The notes under the pieces: model-generated | Seen by the model: only the letters and a program-made list of their open reading frames with translations | Databases searched by the model: none | Told to the model about the DNA's origin: nothing | In this document: positions 52,567 through 61,607 of the stretch, one piece after another | Layout of the letters: each line of letters begins with the position of its first letter | How positions within the stretch are numbered: the stretch's first letter is position 1 | NCBI GenBank assembly: GCA_937927235.1 | Contig: CALBCM010000012.1 | Location: forward strand, 1 to 64,000 | Direction: 5' to 3' | Origin: an uncultured Johnsonella sp. | Lineage (GTDB): Bacteria > Bacillota > Clostridia > Lachnospirales > Lachnospiraceae | Length of the DNA: 64,000 nt | Position numbers and translations under genes: made by a program

Positions 52567-52624
52567 TTTATAACACTAAATTGAATACAAGTCAATATTT
52601 TGTATTAAAAACATTGACTTGTAT
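52567..52624 (-). promoter_or_regulatory. Promoter of the HPr-like gene inside a palindrome
   Basis: TTGACT (52590-52595), 17 bases, TATAAA (52567-52572) on the minus strand. The -35 box lies in the left arm of a perfect 12-bp inverted repeat, ATACAAGTCAAT (52585-52596) and ATTGACTTGTAT (52613-52624), spaced by 16 bases. Smaller inner repeats of CAATATTTTG type occur beside the arms. A dimeric or tetrameric regulator is expected to bind. Confidence 0.7.
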
Positions 52625-52690
52625 CAAAATATTGTAAGAATGTATTTATAATCCGTCAATATGCATAAGATGGAGGAATTACCACTATAT

Positions 52691-52978
52691 TTATAGCTGC
52701 TTCAGAGTGCTTAAATATTCCGCTATCAAGCTTAAGCCTTCGTTTGAATATTCAAAATAGTTTTCTTTAATAAGCTCCTGATTGGTTTTTTCAAAGCTGA
52801 AGGGCTCTTTCCATAGACTTAATTTAAGCCGTTCCTCTCCCCTTTTATCATTGGGAGTATGAGAAACATTTATAAGCGGCTCTCTTGCAATTCTATACCT
52901 GATTCCCTTATAACTTCCAAAAAACGCCTGTCCATAATCATAATACCTTATATTAAGCAAATCAGAAGCCTTAACCAT
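52691..52978 (-). CDS. Conserved-looking 95-residue protein of unknown function
   Basis: A soluble 95-residue protein with RYYDYGQAFFGSYKGIRYRIAREPL, a middle KLSLWKEPFSFEKT and an end NEGLSLIAEYLSTLKQL. The aromatic/basic pattern suggests a small mixed alpha/beta fold. AAGGAG lies six bases before the ATG. I cannot assign a family. It lies between pckA and the HPr-like gene, after a hairpin (52995-53043). Confidence 0.7.
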   Translation of the reverse strand: MVKASDLLNIRYYDYGQAFFGSYKGIRYRIAREPLINVSHTPNDKRGEERLKLSLWKEPFSFEKTNQELIKENYFEYSNEGLSLIAEYLSTLKQL

Positions 52979-52994
52979 TTTATTCTCCTTATTA

Positions 52995-53043
52995 TTAGCG
53001 GCTGCATTTATATCTCCGGCTTTAAGTTGAAATCAGCCGCTAA
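52995..53043 (-). terminator. Spaced 10-bp hairpin after pckA
   Basis: Arms TTAGCGGCTG and CAGCCGCTAA (52995-53004, 53034-53043) are perfect, with a 29-base loop. There is no T run. It may end the pckA transcript in part or form a leader hairpin before the 95-residue protein gene. Confidence 0.45.
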
Positions 53044-53054
53044 AGTTCAATTTA

Positions 53055-54752
53055 TTATTTACATTCATTAAATACCTTTTCAATCGCTTCAAGTGCTTCC
53101 TTAGGCAGCTTATCATAGCCCTGCTTTGCAGTATCAAGTCCCTTGATAAACTCAACTCTGTCCTTCATGCGTGCCTTAAGCTGTGAAAGATATTCATTGT
53201 CCTTCATATCAGGTACAAAGCCCTCCCATTCAAGAATTTCTATATCTGAAAAAGAAGCCCAGGGCTTAAACTCCGCCTTGCCCTCTATGATTAATTCAAT
53301 AATTCCAAGAGTATCAGCAGGCTTTACTTTCTTGCCCATAAAATCTCCTGTATTTATTATAAAGCAGTCAACATGCTTTACTTCCACCAGCTTTTTAAAC
53401 TTCTCATAGTCATTCGCAAGAGGATAAGTCCTAAACGGATTGGCATAAGGCACTACTACAAGCGCATTCGGGTCAACGCCGGGAGCAAGCCTCTCAGCAG
53501 TGCTTCTCTTAGTTGCAAGTGTCGCTCCCATAACTGAAGCAAGTGCAGAGCCTTTCAGCTTTACTACCGGAGGGAGGGTCGGATCCTTCATAATCCAGAA
53601 AATTGCATTTACCGGCTCTTCCAGCTTATCTACTCTGTTCGGACTCCATAGCTTCGACTTAAGAGCACGTCCGTTCCCATTTCTTATGTCTTCGGTAACT
53701 ATCTGAACCTTGCCGTCTTCATCAAGAGTAGCAGCTACATTCTGGACAGTTAACAGGTATTTATTATCAGCACAGCCGGTAGGATAATCATTGGTCTTAT
53801 CAAAATAGGTAGGCTCCATAGCTATTGAGGAGCAGGAATCGGTATTGATGATAAAGGCATCATCATGGAGTACAGTTATATCATACTTACCGCCGTGCTT
53901 GGCATGGGTAATTGTTGATTTGCCTGAGCCTGAAAGACCAAATACCGAAGCGACATAGGATTTGTTGGCAGCAAGATTATATCTTTTTTGACCTCCGTGG
54001 CAGGAAGCGTAGCCGTTTCTGTCTGCAATAGCCCATGCCATAGTCAAAGTTCCTTTTTTATGCTCGCCAAAATATTTCATTCCAAGAATACAGGCACAGT
54101 TTTCATTGGTATTAAAATAGCATAAGGTCTTTTTTTCAGGGTCGCTTAAACAATTAAGATTAATTGTAGGGCTGTCCGAGCCGCACCACTGCGGGTCGGA
54201 AAAGATATAAATATCAGGCTCTTTTCCATCTCCTACAAGCTTTGATTCCTTGTACATTTTTACATAGGAATCCGACATATATTGAAAATTAAGCATCCAG
54301 TTATACAGAACGTTTTCCTCACCTTCGGGGATTAAAAGATGAGCCTTTACCATAAACTCAGGGTCAAGTCCTACATAAACCTGTGCATGATAAAGAGTTT
54401 TCCAGCGAGAAAGATATACAGCATCCATCGCCACCTTATCAAGCTCGCTGCAGTCAACACCGGGCTCTCCCGCAATTCTTCTGGCTGTGGCATAACGCCC
54501 TGTTATTGCACCGTCATTAAATAATAGAACTCTCGCATCTGAATCAAGTCCGAACTCCTCACCTCTATAAACAGTCATATCGGTGATTACAGTACCGGGA
54601 GAATTTTTTGCAAGCTCGTACGCTTCTTTTAAATTATTAATTTTAATGACATTATTGCCATAAAATGCCGTTTCAATAATACTCCTTGTCCTTGAAAATC
54701 CAGTTTTTCCGGCTCCTATCTCGCTGATAGGATAATAAGCTTTTGTTGCCAT
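53055..54752 (-). CDS. pckA: Phosphoenolpyruvate carboxykinase (ATP type)
   Basis: Interconverts oxaloacetate plus ATP with PEP, CO2 and ADP. The 565-residue protein has the kinase-1a P-loop FGLSGSGKST, the HDDAF metal-binding motif and the RNGNGRALKS segment. It belongs to a divergent branch of ATP-type enzymes about 25 residues longer than E. coli PckA. In anaerobes it can run toward oxaloacetate, saving ATP. GGAGG precedes the ATG. The upstream HAD gene ends 131 bases away. Confidence 0.94.
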   Translation of the reverse strand: MATKAYYPISEIGAGKTGFSRTRSIIETAFYGNNVIKINNLKEAYELAKNSPGTVITDMTVYRGEEFGLDSDARVLLFNDGAITGRYATARRIAGEPGVDCSELDKVAMDAVYLSRWKTLYHAQVYVGLDPEFMVKAHLLIPEGEENVLYNWMLNFQYMSDSYVKMYKESKLVGDGKEPDIYIFSDPQWCGSDSPTINLNCLSDPEKKTLCYFNTNENCACILGMKYFGEHKKGTLTMAWAIADRNGYASCHGGQKRYNLAANKSYVASVFGLSGSGKSTITHAKHGGKYDITVLHDDAFIINTDSCSSIAMEPTYFDKTNDYPTGCADNKYLLTVQNVAATLDEDGKVQIVTEDIRNGNGRALKSKLWSPNRVDKLEEPVNAIFWIMKDPTLPPVVKLKGSALASVMGATLATKRSTAERLAPGVDPNALVVVPYANPFRTYPLANDYEKFKKLVEVKHVDCFIINTGDFMGKKVKPADTLGIIELIIEGKAEFKPWASFSDIEILEWEGFVPDMKDNEYLSQLKARMKDRVEFIKGLDTAKQGYDKLPKEALEAIEKVFNECK

Positions 54753-54883
54753 TTAAATTTCCTCCTGAATATTAACAATATCTTGGCATTCTTAAATATC
54801 CACCAAAATTACGTTTTATTATTACATTTTTTATCCGGGTAGTCAATCTGCTATATGTATTTTTTTAATTCAGCACAGTCTTG

Positions 54884-55534
54884 TTATACCAGGTATTTTA
54901 TATCCGACGGGGCTTCAATTATCTTATAGGGACTGTAGGCTTCAAGCTCTTTTCTGTCCCTGAAGCCCCATAGTACGCCTACAGCCCTGACCTTTGCATT
55001 ATTTGCGGTAAGCATATCAGTGGAGGTATCACCAAAATAAAGAATTTCATCCTTATTTACTTCAAGCTCTTGAATCAAGCTATTAAGCATAGCAGGGTCG
55101 GGCTTTCTCGGAATCCCCTCCTTCTGTCCGTAAACTCTTTCAAACAAGCCTTCATCAAAAAACTCATTTATATTTTTTCTTGCGGCTTCCTCCGGTTTAT
55201 TGGATAACACCGCAGCTTTAATTTGTTTTCCATTTAAAAATTTAATTGCTTCAATTATCCCCTCATAGGGCTTGACCTTATACAGGCTGTTTTTATTAAA
55301 AATTTCCATATAAAGTCTGCAGGCGGGATCCATATTTCTAAGCTCGGTATCTCCTGAATATATCAGCGCTCTTTTTACCAGCTCCTTATAGCCGTCCCCT
55401 ACAAAAAGCTTAGTATGAGATATGTCAATTTCCCTGCCTCCAAATTCCTTCATTGTAAGGCTGATGCAGTAGGATAATGCATAGACGGTATTTAAAAGTG
55501 TGCCGTCAAGGTCAAATATACATGCCTTTACCAT
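54884..55534 (-). CDS. HAD-family phosphatase (phosphoglycolate phosphatase-like)
   Basis: A 216-residue HAD hydrolase of subfamily IA with FDLDGTLLNT (motif I, nucleophile Asp), VLSNKPEE (motif II), RKPDP (motif III) and YFGDTSTDM (motif IV). Phosphoglycolate or pyrophosphate could be substrates; the cap domain does not decide. It overlaps the trkA end by seven bases (ATGGTAA), so the two are coupled. Confidence 0.85.
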   Translation of the reverse strand: MVKACIFDLDGTLLNTVYALSYCISLTMKEFGGREIDISHTKLFVGDGYKELVKRALIYSGDTELRNMDPACRLYMEIFNKNSLYKVKPYEGIIEAIKFLNGKQIKAAVLSNKPEEAARKNINEFFDEGLFERVYGQKEGIPRKPDPAMLNSLIQELEVNKDEILYFGDTSTDMLTANNAKVRAVGVLWGFRDRKELEAYSPYKIIEAPSDIKYLV

Positions 55535-56187
55535 TTTTCAACCTCCTTTAATATATCTCTGACTTTTTCATCCTCTGCCACTATAAGTAAATGCTCCTTA
55601 GCATTTATAACATAGTCGGCATTGGGAGTAAGCTTGGTTTTATCACCTCTTTTATAACCTATAATATGTATATTATGATTATTTCTTAAATCAAGTTCTC
55701 TTAAACTCTTGCCCACCCAGTTCTCAGGGGCAGATATTTCATAGATTGAATAGTCACCAGTAAGCTCTATATAGTCAAATATACGGTTTGAGCTGTGCAT
55801 TGCTGCGGTTTTTACTGCAATATCCCGGTCGGGATAAATCACCTCATCTGCTCCATTCCTTAATAAGAATTTTGCATGTATATCTCTGTCAGCCTTACTG
55901 ATGACATATTTTGCCCCCAGCTCTTTGACCAGTGAAGTAGTTTCAAGTGAGCTTTGAAAATTATTGCCTATACATACAAAAACTATATCAAAATTGGACA
56001 CTCCAAGAGTCTTTAATATATTTTCCTTTGTGCAGTCACCTATTTTAGCGCTCACTGCATAAGAAAGCACCTCGTCAAGTGCCGCCTCATCCTCGTCCAC
56101 TATCATTATCTGGTTTCCAAATTCTGCAAGATTACGGCATAAATGCCGTCCGAACCTTCCCATTCCTATGATAAGTATTGATTTCAT
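55528..56187 (-). CDS. Potassium uptake regulatory protein TrkA/KtrA
   Basis: A 219-residue cytoplasmic RCK protein that gates TrkH-type channels with NAD(H)/ATP. It begins with the Rossmann motif IIGMGRFGRHL and an acidic VDEDE; the C-terminal RCK_C domain spans about 140-219 (ENWVGKSLRELDLRNN). One RCK unit per chain marks the Ktr type. It follows trkH by 18 bases. Confidence 0.92.
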   Translation of the reverse strand: MKSILIIGMGRFGRHLCRNLAEFGNQIMIVDEDEAALDEVLSYAVSAKIGDCTKENILKTLGVSNFDIVFVCIGNNFQSSLETTSLVKELGAKYVISKADRDIHAKFLLRNGADEVIYPDRDIAVKTAAMHSSNRIFDYIELTGDYSIYEISAPENWVGKSLRELDLRNNHNIHIIGYKRGDKTKLTPNADYVINAKEHLLIVAEDEKVRDILKEVEKW

Positions 56188-56205
56188 TGTAATTTACACC
56201 TCTGT

Positions 56206-57558
56206 TTAACCTATATTAATCTCCTCCGCAGGCTGCATTATATTCGGCATTTTTTTATTCTGCGTAAACGAAAGTGCGAAGGATAAGCTGCCTACTCTGC
56301 CCAGATACATAAGTGCAATCAGCACCATCTTGGAAATATTTCCCAGCTGCCTCGTAATTCCGGTACTCATGCCTGAAGTTCCCATAGCTGAGCATATTTC
56401 AAACATTATATCTGTCATATCAAGACTTTCTACGGTGCTGATAATTACTGCGGCAATAAGTACAAGAGACAGGTTAATGCTTAAAATAGTTGCCGCAGTC
56501 TTTACAGCATCCTCTGCAAGCCGGCGGTTAAAAACATCAACTCCGCGTTTCTGCTGTATATGAGCACATACATAAGCCCAAAGCACAAATAAGGTAGTGG
56601 TTTTAATGCCTCCCGCAGTAGAGCCCGGACAGCCGCCTATAAACATAAGCATCATAGTTATAAGCTTCCCTGAATTGCTTAAAGAAGCCGTATCAACCGA
56701 ATTAAAGCCTGCAGTTCTCGGAGTAACCGATGAAAAGGCTGCCGCAAGGACTTTAGTATTTAGACTCATGCCCTTAAATACGGTATCCCTTTCAGTAATC
56801 AAAAATAATAAAGCTCCGCTTATTATTAAAATAAGAGTCATCATAATTGCTATCTTGCTGTGAAGCCTGTATTTTGAAAATCTGAATTTATATTTTATTA
56901 CATCTGTCCATACTACAAAGCCTATCCCTCCAATAATAATTAAAAGCATAATCACCAGATTTACCAGCCAGTCCGAGCAGTAAGGAGTAAGGGAGCAGTA
57001 TTTTCCGTATTTAACGCCTAAAAGGTCAAATCCCGCATTGCAAAAGGCTGAAATTGAGTGAAATATGCCATACCATATCCCCTTTAACAGTCCGAATTCG
57101 GGAATAAATCTTATAGCTAATAAGGCAGCTCCGATGCATTCAATTAATACCGTGCCGTAAAGTATTCGCTTGGTCAGTTTTACAACGCCTGCTATCTCAA
57201 GCGAGCTTATGCTCTCCTTTAATAATCCTCTCATTCTAAGACCTATTTTGCGCCTTAAAATTATTGCAAAAAATACCCCTATAGAGATAAAGCCAAGTCC
57301 TCCGACCTGTATTAAGCAGATAATTATCAAATGCCCGAAAAAAGTCCAATGGCTTCCCGTATCAGTTGAGATTAATCCAGTAACGCAGCTTGCGCTTGTT
57401 GAAGTAAAAAGTGCATCTATAAAGCCTATGCTTTCCCCGTTCCTTGATGAGATTGGCAGGTTTAAAAGTACGGCACCTATAAATATCATAATAATAAAAC
57501 CAAGTGCGATAAACTGAAGCTGAGAAAGGCTTTTAGGTTTAAAATCATATTTTTTCAT
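56206..57558 (-). CDS. Potassium uptake protein TrkH/KtrB
   Basis: A 450-residue membrane protein of the SKT superfamily, four pore repeats. Filter glycines lie in TSTSASCVTGL, FHSISAFCNAGFD, VTPRTAGFNSVD and MGTSGMSTGI. Length and short N-terminus fit KtrB. Its start overlaps the HerA-like gene by four bases, and trkA follows, forming a K+ uptake pair. Confidence 0.93.
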   Translation of the reverse strand: MKKYDFKPKSLSQLQFIALGFIIMIFIGAVLLNLPISSRNGESIGFIDALFTSTSASCVTGLISTDTGSHWTFFGHLIIICLIQVGGLGFISIGVFFAIILRRKIGLRMRGLLKESISSLEIAGVVKLTKRILYGTVLIECIGAALLAIRFIPEFGLLKGIWYGIFHSISAFCNAGFDLLGVKYGKYCSLTPYCSDWLVNLVIMLLIIIGGIGFVVWTDVIKYKFRFSKYRLHSKIAIMMTLILIISGALLFLITERDTVFKGMSLNTKVLAAAFSSVTPRTAGFNSVDTASLSNSGKLITMMLMFIGGCPGSTAGGIKTTTLFVLWAYVCAHIQQKRGVDVFNRRLAEDAVKTAATILSINLSLVLIAAVIISTVESLDMTDIMFEICSAMGTSGMSTGITRQLGNISKMVLIALMYLGRVGSLSFALSFTQNKKMPNIMQPAEEINIG

Positions 57559-59129
57559 ATTTTAAATAAAGTTTTAAAAACTCCTCTTGCAAATGAAGCT
57601 CCCACATTGCCTCCCAGTCTTTTTCCAAACGTACCGCCCACAGAGCTTCCCAGCCCTTTTCCAAGCTCCCTGCCTATGGTACCGGCGGCTGCAGTTCCAA
57701 CCCCTGCAATATTTCTCGTCATTCTCTTTTTATCTTTTTCTTCCTGCTTTTTTCTAAGTGCCTCTTCCTTTTCATTTAATTTATTTTGCAGCAAGGTCTG
57801 CTGCTGTAAAGCTCTCTCGTTTTCCTGTTCATTTTTTAATCTCTGCAAAAACTCATAAGCTGAATCTCTGTCAAAGCTCTCCGCATATTTTTTACTTAAA
57901 CTGTCAGCCTCAATGATCGCCTTTCTTGTCGAAACGGCTATTGCACCGGCTTTTGACTGAGGAGGAAGTATAAAGGCTCTTGACACTACAGCCGGAGAGC
58001 CGTCGGCTTTCATAAAGGATACCAATGCTTCACCTATTGCAAGCTCTGATATTACTTTAAATGTGTCAAATTCAGGATTTGCTCTGTATGAAGCTGCTGC
58101 CGCCTTTACAGCCTTCAATTCGGCAGGAGTATAAGCTCTTAAGGAGTGCTGTATTTTATTGCCGAGCTGAGCGAGGATTTCATCCGGTATATCGCTTGGG
58201 CTCTGGCTTATAAAATAAATTCCTATGCCCTTTGAACGTATGAGCTTCATTACCTGCTCTATTTTCTGCATCAGAGTTTTGGGAACATCCTTAAACAACA
58301 GATGGGCTTCATCAAAGAAAAATACCATCTTGGGTTTTTTCAGATCTCCTGCTTCAGGAAGCTTCTCAAATAATTCGGACAGCAGCCAGAGCATAAAGGT
58401 TGAATAGGTGAGGGCATCCTTTATCAGACTGGAAGAATCAAGAATATTTATAACACCTCTTAAATTTTCATCAGTCTTAAACCAGTCATTTATATCAAGT
58501 GCAGGTTCTCCAAAAAATATATCGCCGCCTCTGTCTGATAAGGACACCAGTGAACGTACTATGGAATTGACGCTTTGAGGAGCTATATTTCCATATTCCT
58601 GTTTATATAATGCGGCATTTTCCGATACATAATTAAGCATAGCTTTTAAATCCTTTATATCAATTAATAAAAGCTTTTCATTATCGGCAATTTTAAAAAT
58701 AATATTTAAAATATCGCTCTGTATCTGATTTAACCCAAGCAGCCTTGACAGCAGCAGGGGACCGAATTCACTTATAGTAGTTCGAAGTGCAAGCCCCGAA
58801 TTTGCATAAATATCCCAGAAACGCACAGGAAAATTTTTATATTTAAAATTGTTTTTATTTAATTCAAGTTTTTCTATTTTTTGATTGATGCTTATTGAAT
58901 CTCCGCCCTTTTCACACATGCCTGCCAAATCACCTTTAACATCTGCAAGCATTACCGGAACTCCCGCATCGGAAAAGGATTCGGCAAGCACCTTCAGGCT
59001 GACAGTTTTGCCGCTTCCTGTAGAACCTGTGATAAGCCCGTGACGGTTTGCCATTTCAGGCAAGACATATAAGCTGCTCCGATTTGCATTTTCAGAAACT
59101 GCAGCCCATATTTTATTCTCAAAATACAT
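57555..59129 (-). CDS. HerA-like ATPase (DUF853 family)
   Basis: A 524-residue cytoplasmic ATPase of the HerA/FtsK superfamily, with Walker A ITGSTGSGKTVS (about residues 34-45), Walker B VFFFDEAHLLF and a C-terminal coiled, Gln/Lys/Glu-rich region ending in a Gly-rich stretch. DUF853 proteins are thought to handle DNA or another polymer, but the role is not established. The first ATG has AGGAGG in front. It overlaps trkH, yet the functional link to K+ uptake is unclear. Confidence 0.85.
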   Translation of the reverse strand: MYFENKIWAAVSENANRSSLYVLPEMANRHGLITGSTGSGKTVSLKVLAESFSDAGVPVMLADVKGDLAGMCEKGGDSISINQKIEKLELNKNNFKYKNFPVRFWDIYANSGLALRTTISEFGPLLLSRLLGLNQIQSDILNIIFKIADNEKLLLIDIKDLKAMLNYVSENAALYKQEYGNIAPQSVNSIVRSLVSLSDRGGDIFFGEPALDINDWFKTDENLRGVINILDSSSLIKDALTYSTFMLWLLSELFEKLPEAGDLKKPKMVFFFDEAHLLFKDVPKTLMQKIEQVMKLIRSKGIGIYFISQSPSDIPDEILAQLGNKIQHSLRAYTPAELKAVKAAAASYRANPEFDTFKVISELAIGEALVSFMKADGSPAVVSRAFILPPQSKAGAIAVSTRKAIIEADSLSKKYAESFDRDSAYEFLQRLKNEQENERALQQQTLLQNKLNEKEEALRKKQEEKDKKRMTRNIAGVGTAAAGTIGRELGKGLGSSVGGTFGKRLGGNVGASFARGVFKTLFKI

Positions 59130-59170
59130 ATTTTCCTCCTTTTAATTATTTCAAATATAATAAAATAAGT

Positions 59171-59232
59171 GCTGCAAAACAGTCCTCTTAAAAATATAAC
59201 CCGGCTTGACCGGCTCTGACAGTTTTGCAACA
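59171..59232. terminator. Hairpin between the DUF6465 gene and the HerA-like gene
   Basis: AGTGCTGCAAAACAGT and GACAGTTTTGCAACACT form about 16 bp with two mismatches around a long loop. It probably ends the DUF6465 transcript. The arm shares GCAAAA with the hairpins at 21178-21275. Confidence 0.55.
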
Positions 59233-59241
59233 CTGATATAA

Positions 59242-59688
59242 TTAAAGTTCAACTCTGTATGAAGGTGACATATCTCCATTAATCACGTAGTATGCAGTAT
59301 TTTCCTCAGGTTTAATATATAAATCCACTTTTTTAATAACAACGCCTCTGTGAGCCTTTTTATATGCCTTAACAGCTCTTGCAAGCACATCCTTTGTTAA
59401 AATTGCTCTGCCCTCATACTCAATCGTAACATTCGTTTTAGGCTCCGTATTTTTTGCAGCCTCTTTTAATGACGGTCTGCCGGGCTTTTTTTTGGCTTCA
59501 CCGGAGGCAGCTTTTTCAGCTTCAGATTTCGGTTTTCTTCCTCTGGTCTTTGTTTCTTTTTCAGTATTTTCGGTTTTAGGCAAATTTTTGCTCCCAGGCT
59601 TTCTGCCTCTTTTTTTAGGAGCAGGGGCAACAATTTCTTCAGATTTTTCAGTTGATTCAGTTTCTAATAAAGATTTCTCATCTATCAT
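59242..59688 (-). CDS. DUF6465 protein with AT-hook-like repeats
   Basis: A 148-residue protein. The N-terminal 80 residues are Lys/Arg/Pro/Glu-rich with three AT-hook-like cores, KKRGRKPGS, TRGRKPKS and KKPGRPSL. The C-terminal DUF6465 domain (about 82-148) has VTIEYEGRAI and KPEENTAYYVINGDM. A chromatin-like DNA-binding role is inferred from the hooks. The ATG at 59688 follows GAGGTG by six bases. An exact consensus promoter is at 59744-59772, so the gene is probably well expressed. Confidence 0.75.
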   Translation of the reverse strand: MIDEKSLLETESTEKSEEIVAPAPKKRGRKPGSKNLPKTENTEKETKTRGRKPKSEAEKAASGEAKKKPGRPSLKEAAKNTEPKTNVTIEYEGRAILTKDVLARAVKAYKKAHRGVVIKKVDLYIKPEENTAYYVINGDMSPSYRVEL

Positions 59689-59743
59689 ATTTATCACCTC
59701 ATTTAATTTTAACCCATAATTAATTTAATATTTATTTTTTGAA

Positions 59744-59772
59744 ATTATAAAACCAATAAATATTTTTGTCAA
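59744..59772 (-). promoter_or_regulatory. Consensus promoter of the DUF6465 gene
   Basis: TTGACA (59767-59772), 17 bases, TATAAT (59744-59749) on the minus strand, about 55 bases before the start codon. Confidence 0.85.
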
Positions 59773-59825
59773 TAAAATAATTATATATTTTAATTATATT
59801 AAAATTAAAAGCTTTACTTATAGGA

Positions 59826-60827
59826 TTATTCAATATTTTTTATTATTCCAAGATGTCTGTATGCACTTTCTGTAGCCACTCTCCCTCTTGGAGTTCTGTT
59901 AATAAATCCTTGCATCATAAGATAAGGCTCGTAAACTTCTTCAAGGGTTCCCGAATCTTCATTTAATGCAGCGGAAAGAGTTTCAATTCCTACAGGACCG
60001 CCTGCAAATTTTTCTATAATCACCGATAAAATCTCTCTGTCATTCTGGTCCAATCCGGCTTTGTCCACATCAAGTATATCCAGTGCATAGTCGGCAGCTT
60101 CTTTTGTAATTACGCCTTCATATTTTATTTGAGCAAAATCTCTTACCCTCTTTAAAAGCCTGTTCGCCAATCTTGGAGTGCCTCTGCTCCTTTTTGCTAT
60201 TTCAGCAGCTCCTTTTTCATCTATTTCAATGTCAAGCACTGCCGCAGACCTGGTGATTATATTTTTTAATTCATTTTCATTATAAAATTCAAGTTTATTT
60301 ACAATACCGAATCTATCTCTTAACGGCGCACTCAAAACTCCCGCTCTGGTGGTAGCTCCTATTAAAGTAAATCTGGGCAATTCAAGCCTTATACTCCTTG
60401 TACTTGACTCCTTGCCTAAAATTATATCAATAGCAAAATCTTCCATTGCCGGATAAAGCACTTCCTCAACCTGACGGTTTAATCTATGTATCTCATCAAT
60501 AAATAATACATCACCTTCAGAAAGATTGCTTAATATTGCCGCTATTTCACCGGGCTTTTCAATAGCCGGTCCTGAAGTAATCTTTAAATTTACTCCCATT
60601 TCACCTGCAATGATTGAACTTAAGGTAGTCTTTCCAAGCCCCGGCGGTCCATAAAAAAGCACATGGTCAAGAGTTTCATTTCTTAATTTTGCAGCGTCAA
60701 TATAGATTTTAATATTTGATTTAATTTTTTCCTGACCTATATATTCATCTAAATATTTAGGTCTTAGATTTTTTTCAAATTGTTTTTCTTCAGAGATTAT
60801 ATCTGTAGTTATGATGTTTCTTTCCAT
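59826..60827 (-). CDS. ruvB: Holliday junction branch migration helicase RuvB
   Basis: A 333-residue AAA+ motor that drives branch migration with RuvA. It has FYGPPGLGKTTLS (Walker A), LFIDEIHRLN (Walker B), the sensor GATTRAG and the C-terminal winged helix with TPRGR. It lies 21 bases after ruvA. No RuvC is present; resolution is presumably done by RecU or another enzyme. Confidence 0.95.
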   Translation of the reverse strand: MERNIITTDIISEEKQFEKNLRPKYLDEYIGQEKIKSNIKIYIDAAKLRNETLDHVLFYGPPGLGKTTLSSIIAGEMGVNLKITSGPAIEKPGEIAAILSNLSEGDVLFIDEIHRLNRQVEEVLYPAMEDFAIDIILGKESSTRSIRLELPRFTLIGATTRAGVLSAPLRDRFGIVNKLEFYNENELKNIITRSAAVLDIEIDEKGAAEIAKRSRGTPRLANRLLKRVRDFAQIKYEGVITKEAADYALDILDVDKAGLDQNDREILSVIIEKFAGGPVGIETLSAALNEDSGTLEEVYEPYLMMQGFINRTPRGRVATESAYRHLGIIKNIE

Positions 60828-60848
60828 TAAATATTACTTCTTTCCATT

Positions 60849-61457
60849 TTAAAATACGGCAAGCTTTTTTAATGCAAGCTTTAAAATATTTTCCGCAGTC
60901 ATATCTTCAGTGATTTCTATTTCTTTAACCGCTTTTGCCGCTTCCGAGGTGCTGTAGCCAAGACTGTAGAGAGCCTCCACCGCTTCCAGTTCTTTTCCGG
61001 CTTTATTTGGCGGCAGGCTTGTTGGAGCTGGAGTCGCCTCCTTTAATATTTCGTCAATTCCTATCTTATCCTTTAAGTCAAGTATAAGTCTTTTTGCAGT
61101 TTTTACTCCGATGCCAGGAGCCTTTGACACCGTTTTTACATCTTCCGTAATTACAGCTGCCCTGAGTTCATCTCCGGAAAGAGTTGACAGTATGGCAAGC
61201 GCTCCCTTAGGACCTATACCGTTGACTGAAAGCACCTGTTTAAACAGCTGAAGCTCCTGTCTGTTCTCAAATCCATACAGGCTTAAGCTGTCTTCCGAAA
61301 CCTTAAAATATGTATATACAATAACTTCCTTTCCTATTTTGGGGAGCTTCTGCATAAAAGTCAGAGGTATATAGATATTGACTCCTATGCTCCCTGCTTC
61401 CACCACAATGCTGTCACTGCATATTTCAGCAAGCCTTCCTTTAATATATGAAATCAT
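60849..61457 (-). CDS. ruvA: Holliday junction DNA helicase subunit RuvA
   Basis: A 202-residue tetrameric junction-binding protein. It has the OB-fold N-terminal domain with MISYIKGRLAEI, two helix-hairpin-helix motifs (SVNGIGPKGALAIL and KAPGIGVKTAKRLILDLKDK) and the C-terminal RuvB-binding domain. AAGGA is upstream of the ATG. It is the first gene of ruvAB. Confidence 0.95.
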   Translation of the reverse strand: MISYIKGRLAEICSDSIVVEAGSIGVNIYIPLTFMQKLPKIGKEVIVYTYFKVSEDSLSLYGFENRQELQLFKQVLSVNGIGPKGALAILSTLSGDELRAAVITEDVKTVSKAPGIGVKTAKRLILDLKDKIGIDEILKEATPAPTSLPPNKAGKELEAVEALYSLGYSTSEAAKAVKEIEITEDMTAENILKLALKKLAVF

Positions 61458-61607
61458 ATTTTAAAAGTTATCCTTTCTATTCTTGAAATAAGCTTGAATT
61501 ATTTGTATAATAATATTGAGGGGGGATAAAACTTTAAAATCAGATATATTTTAGCATACAATCAAATAAAATAAAATATATTATATAAATATTAACGGGT
61601 ATTAATT

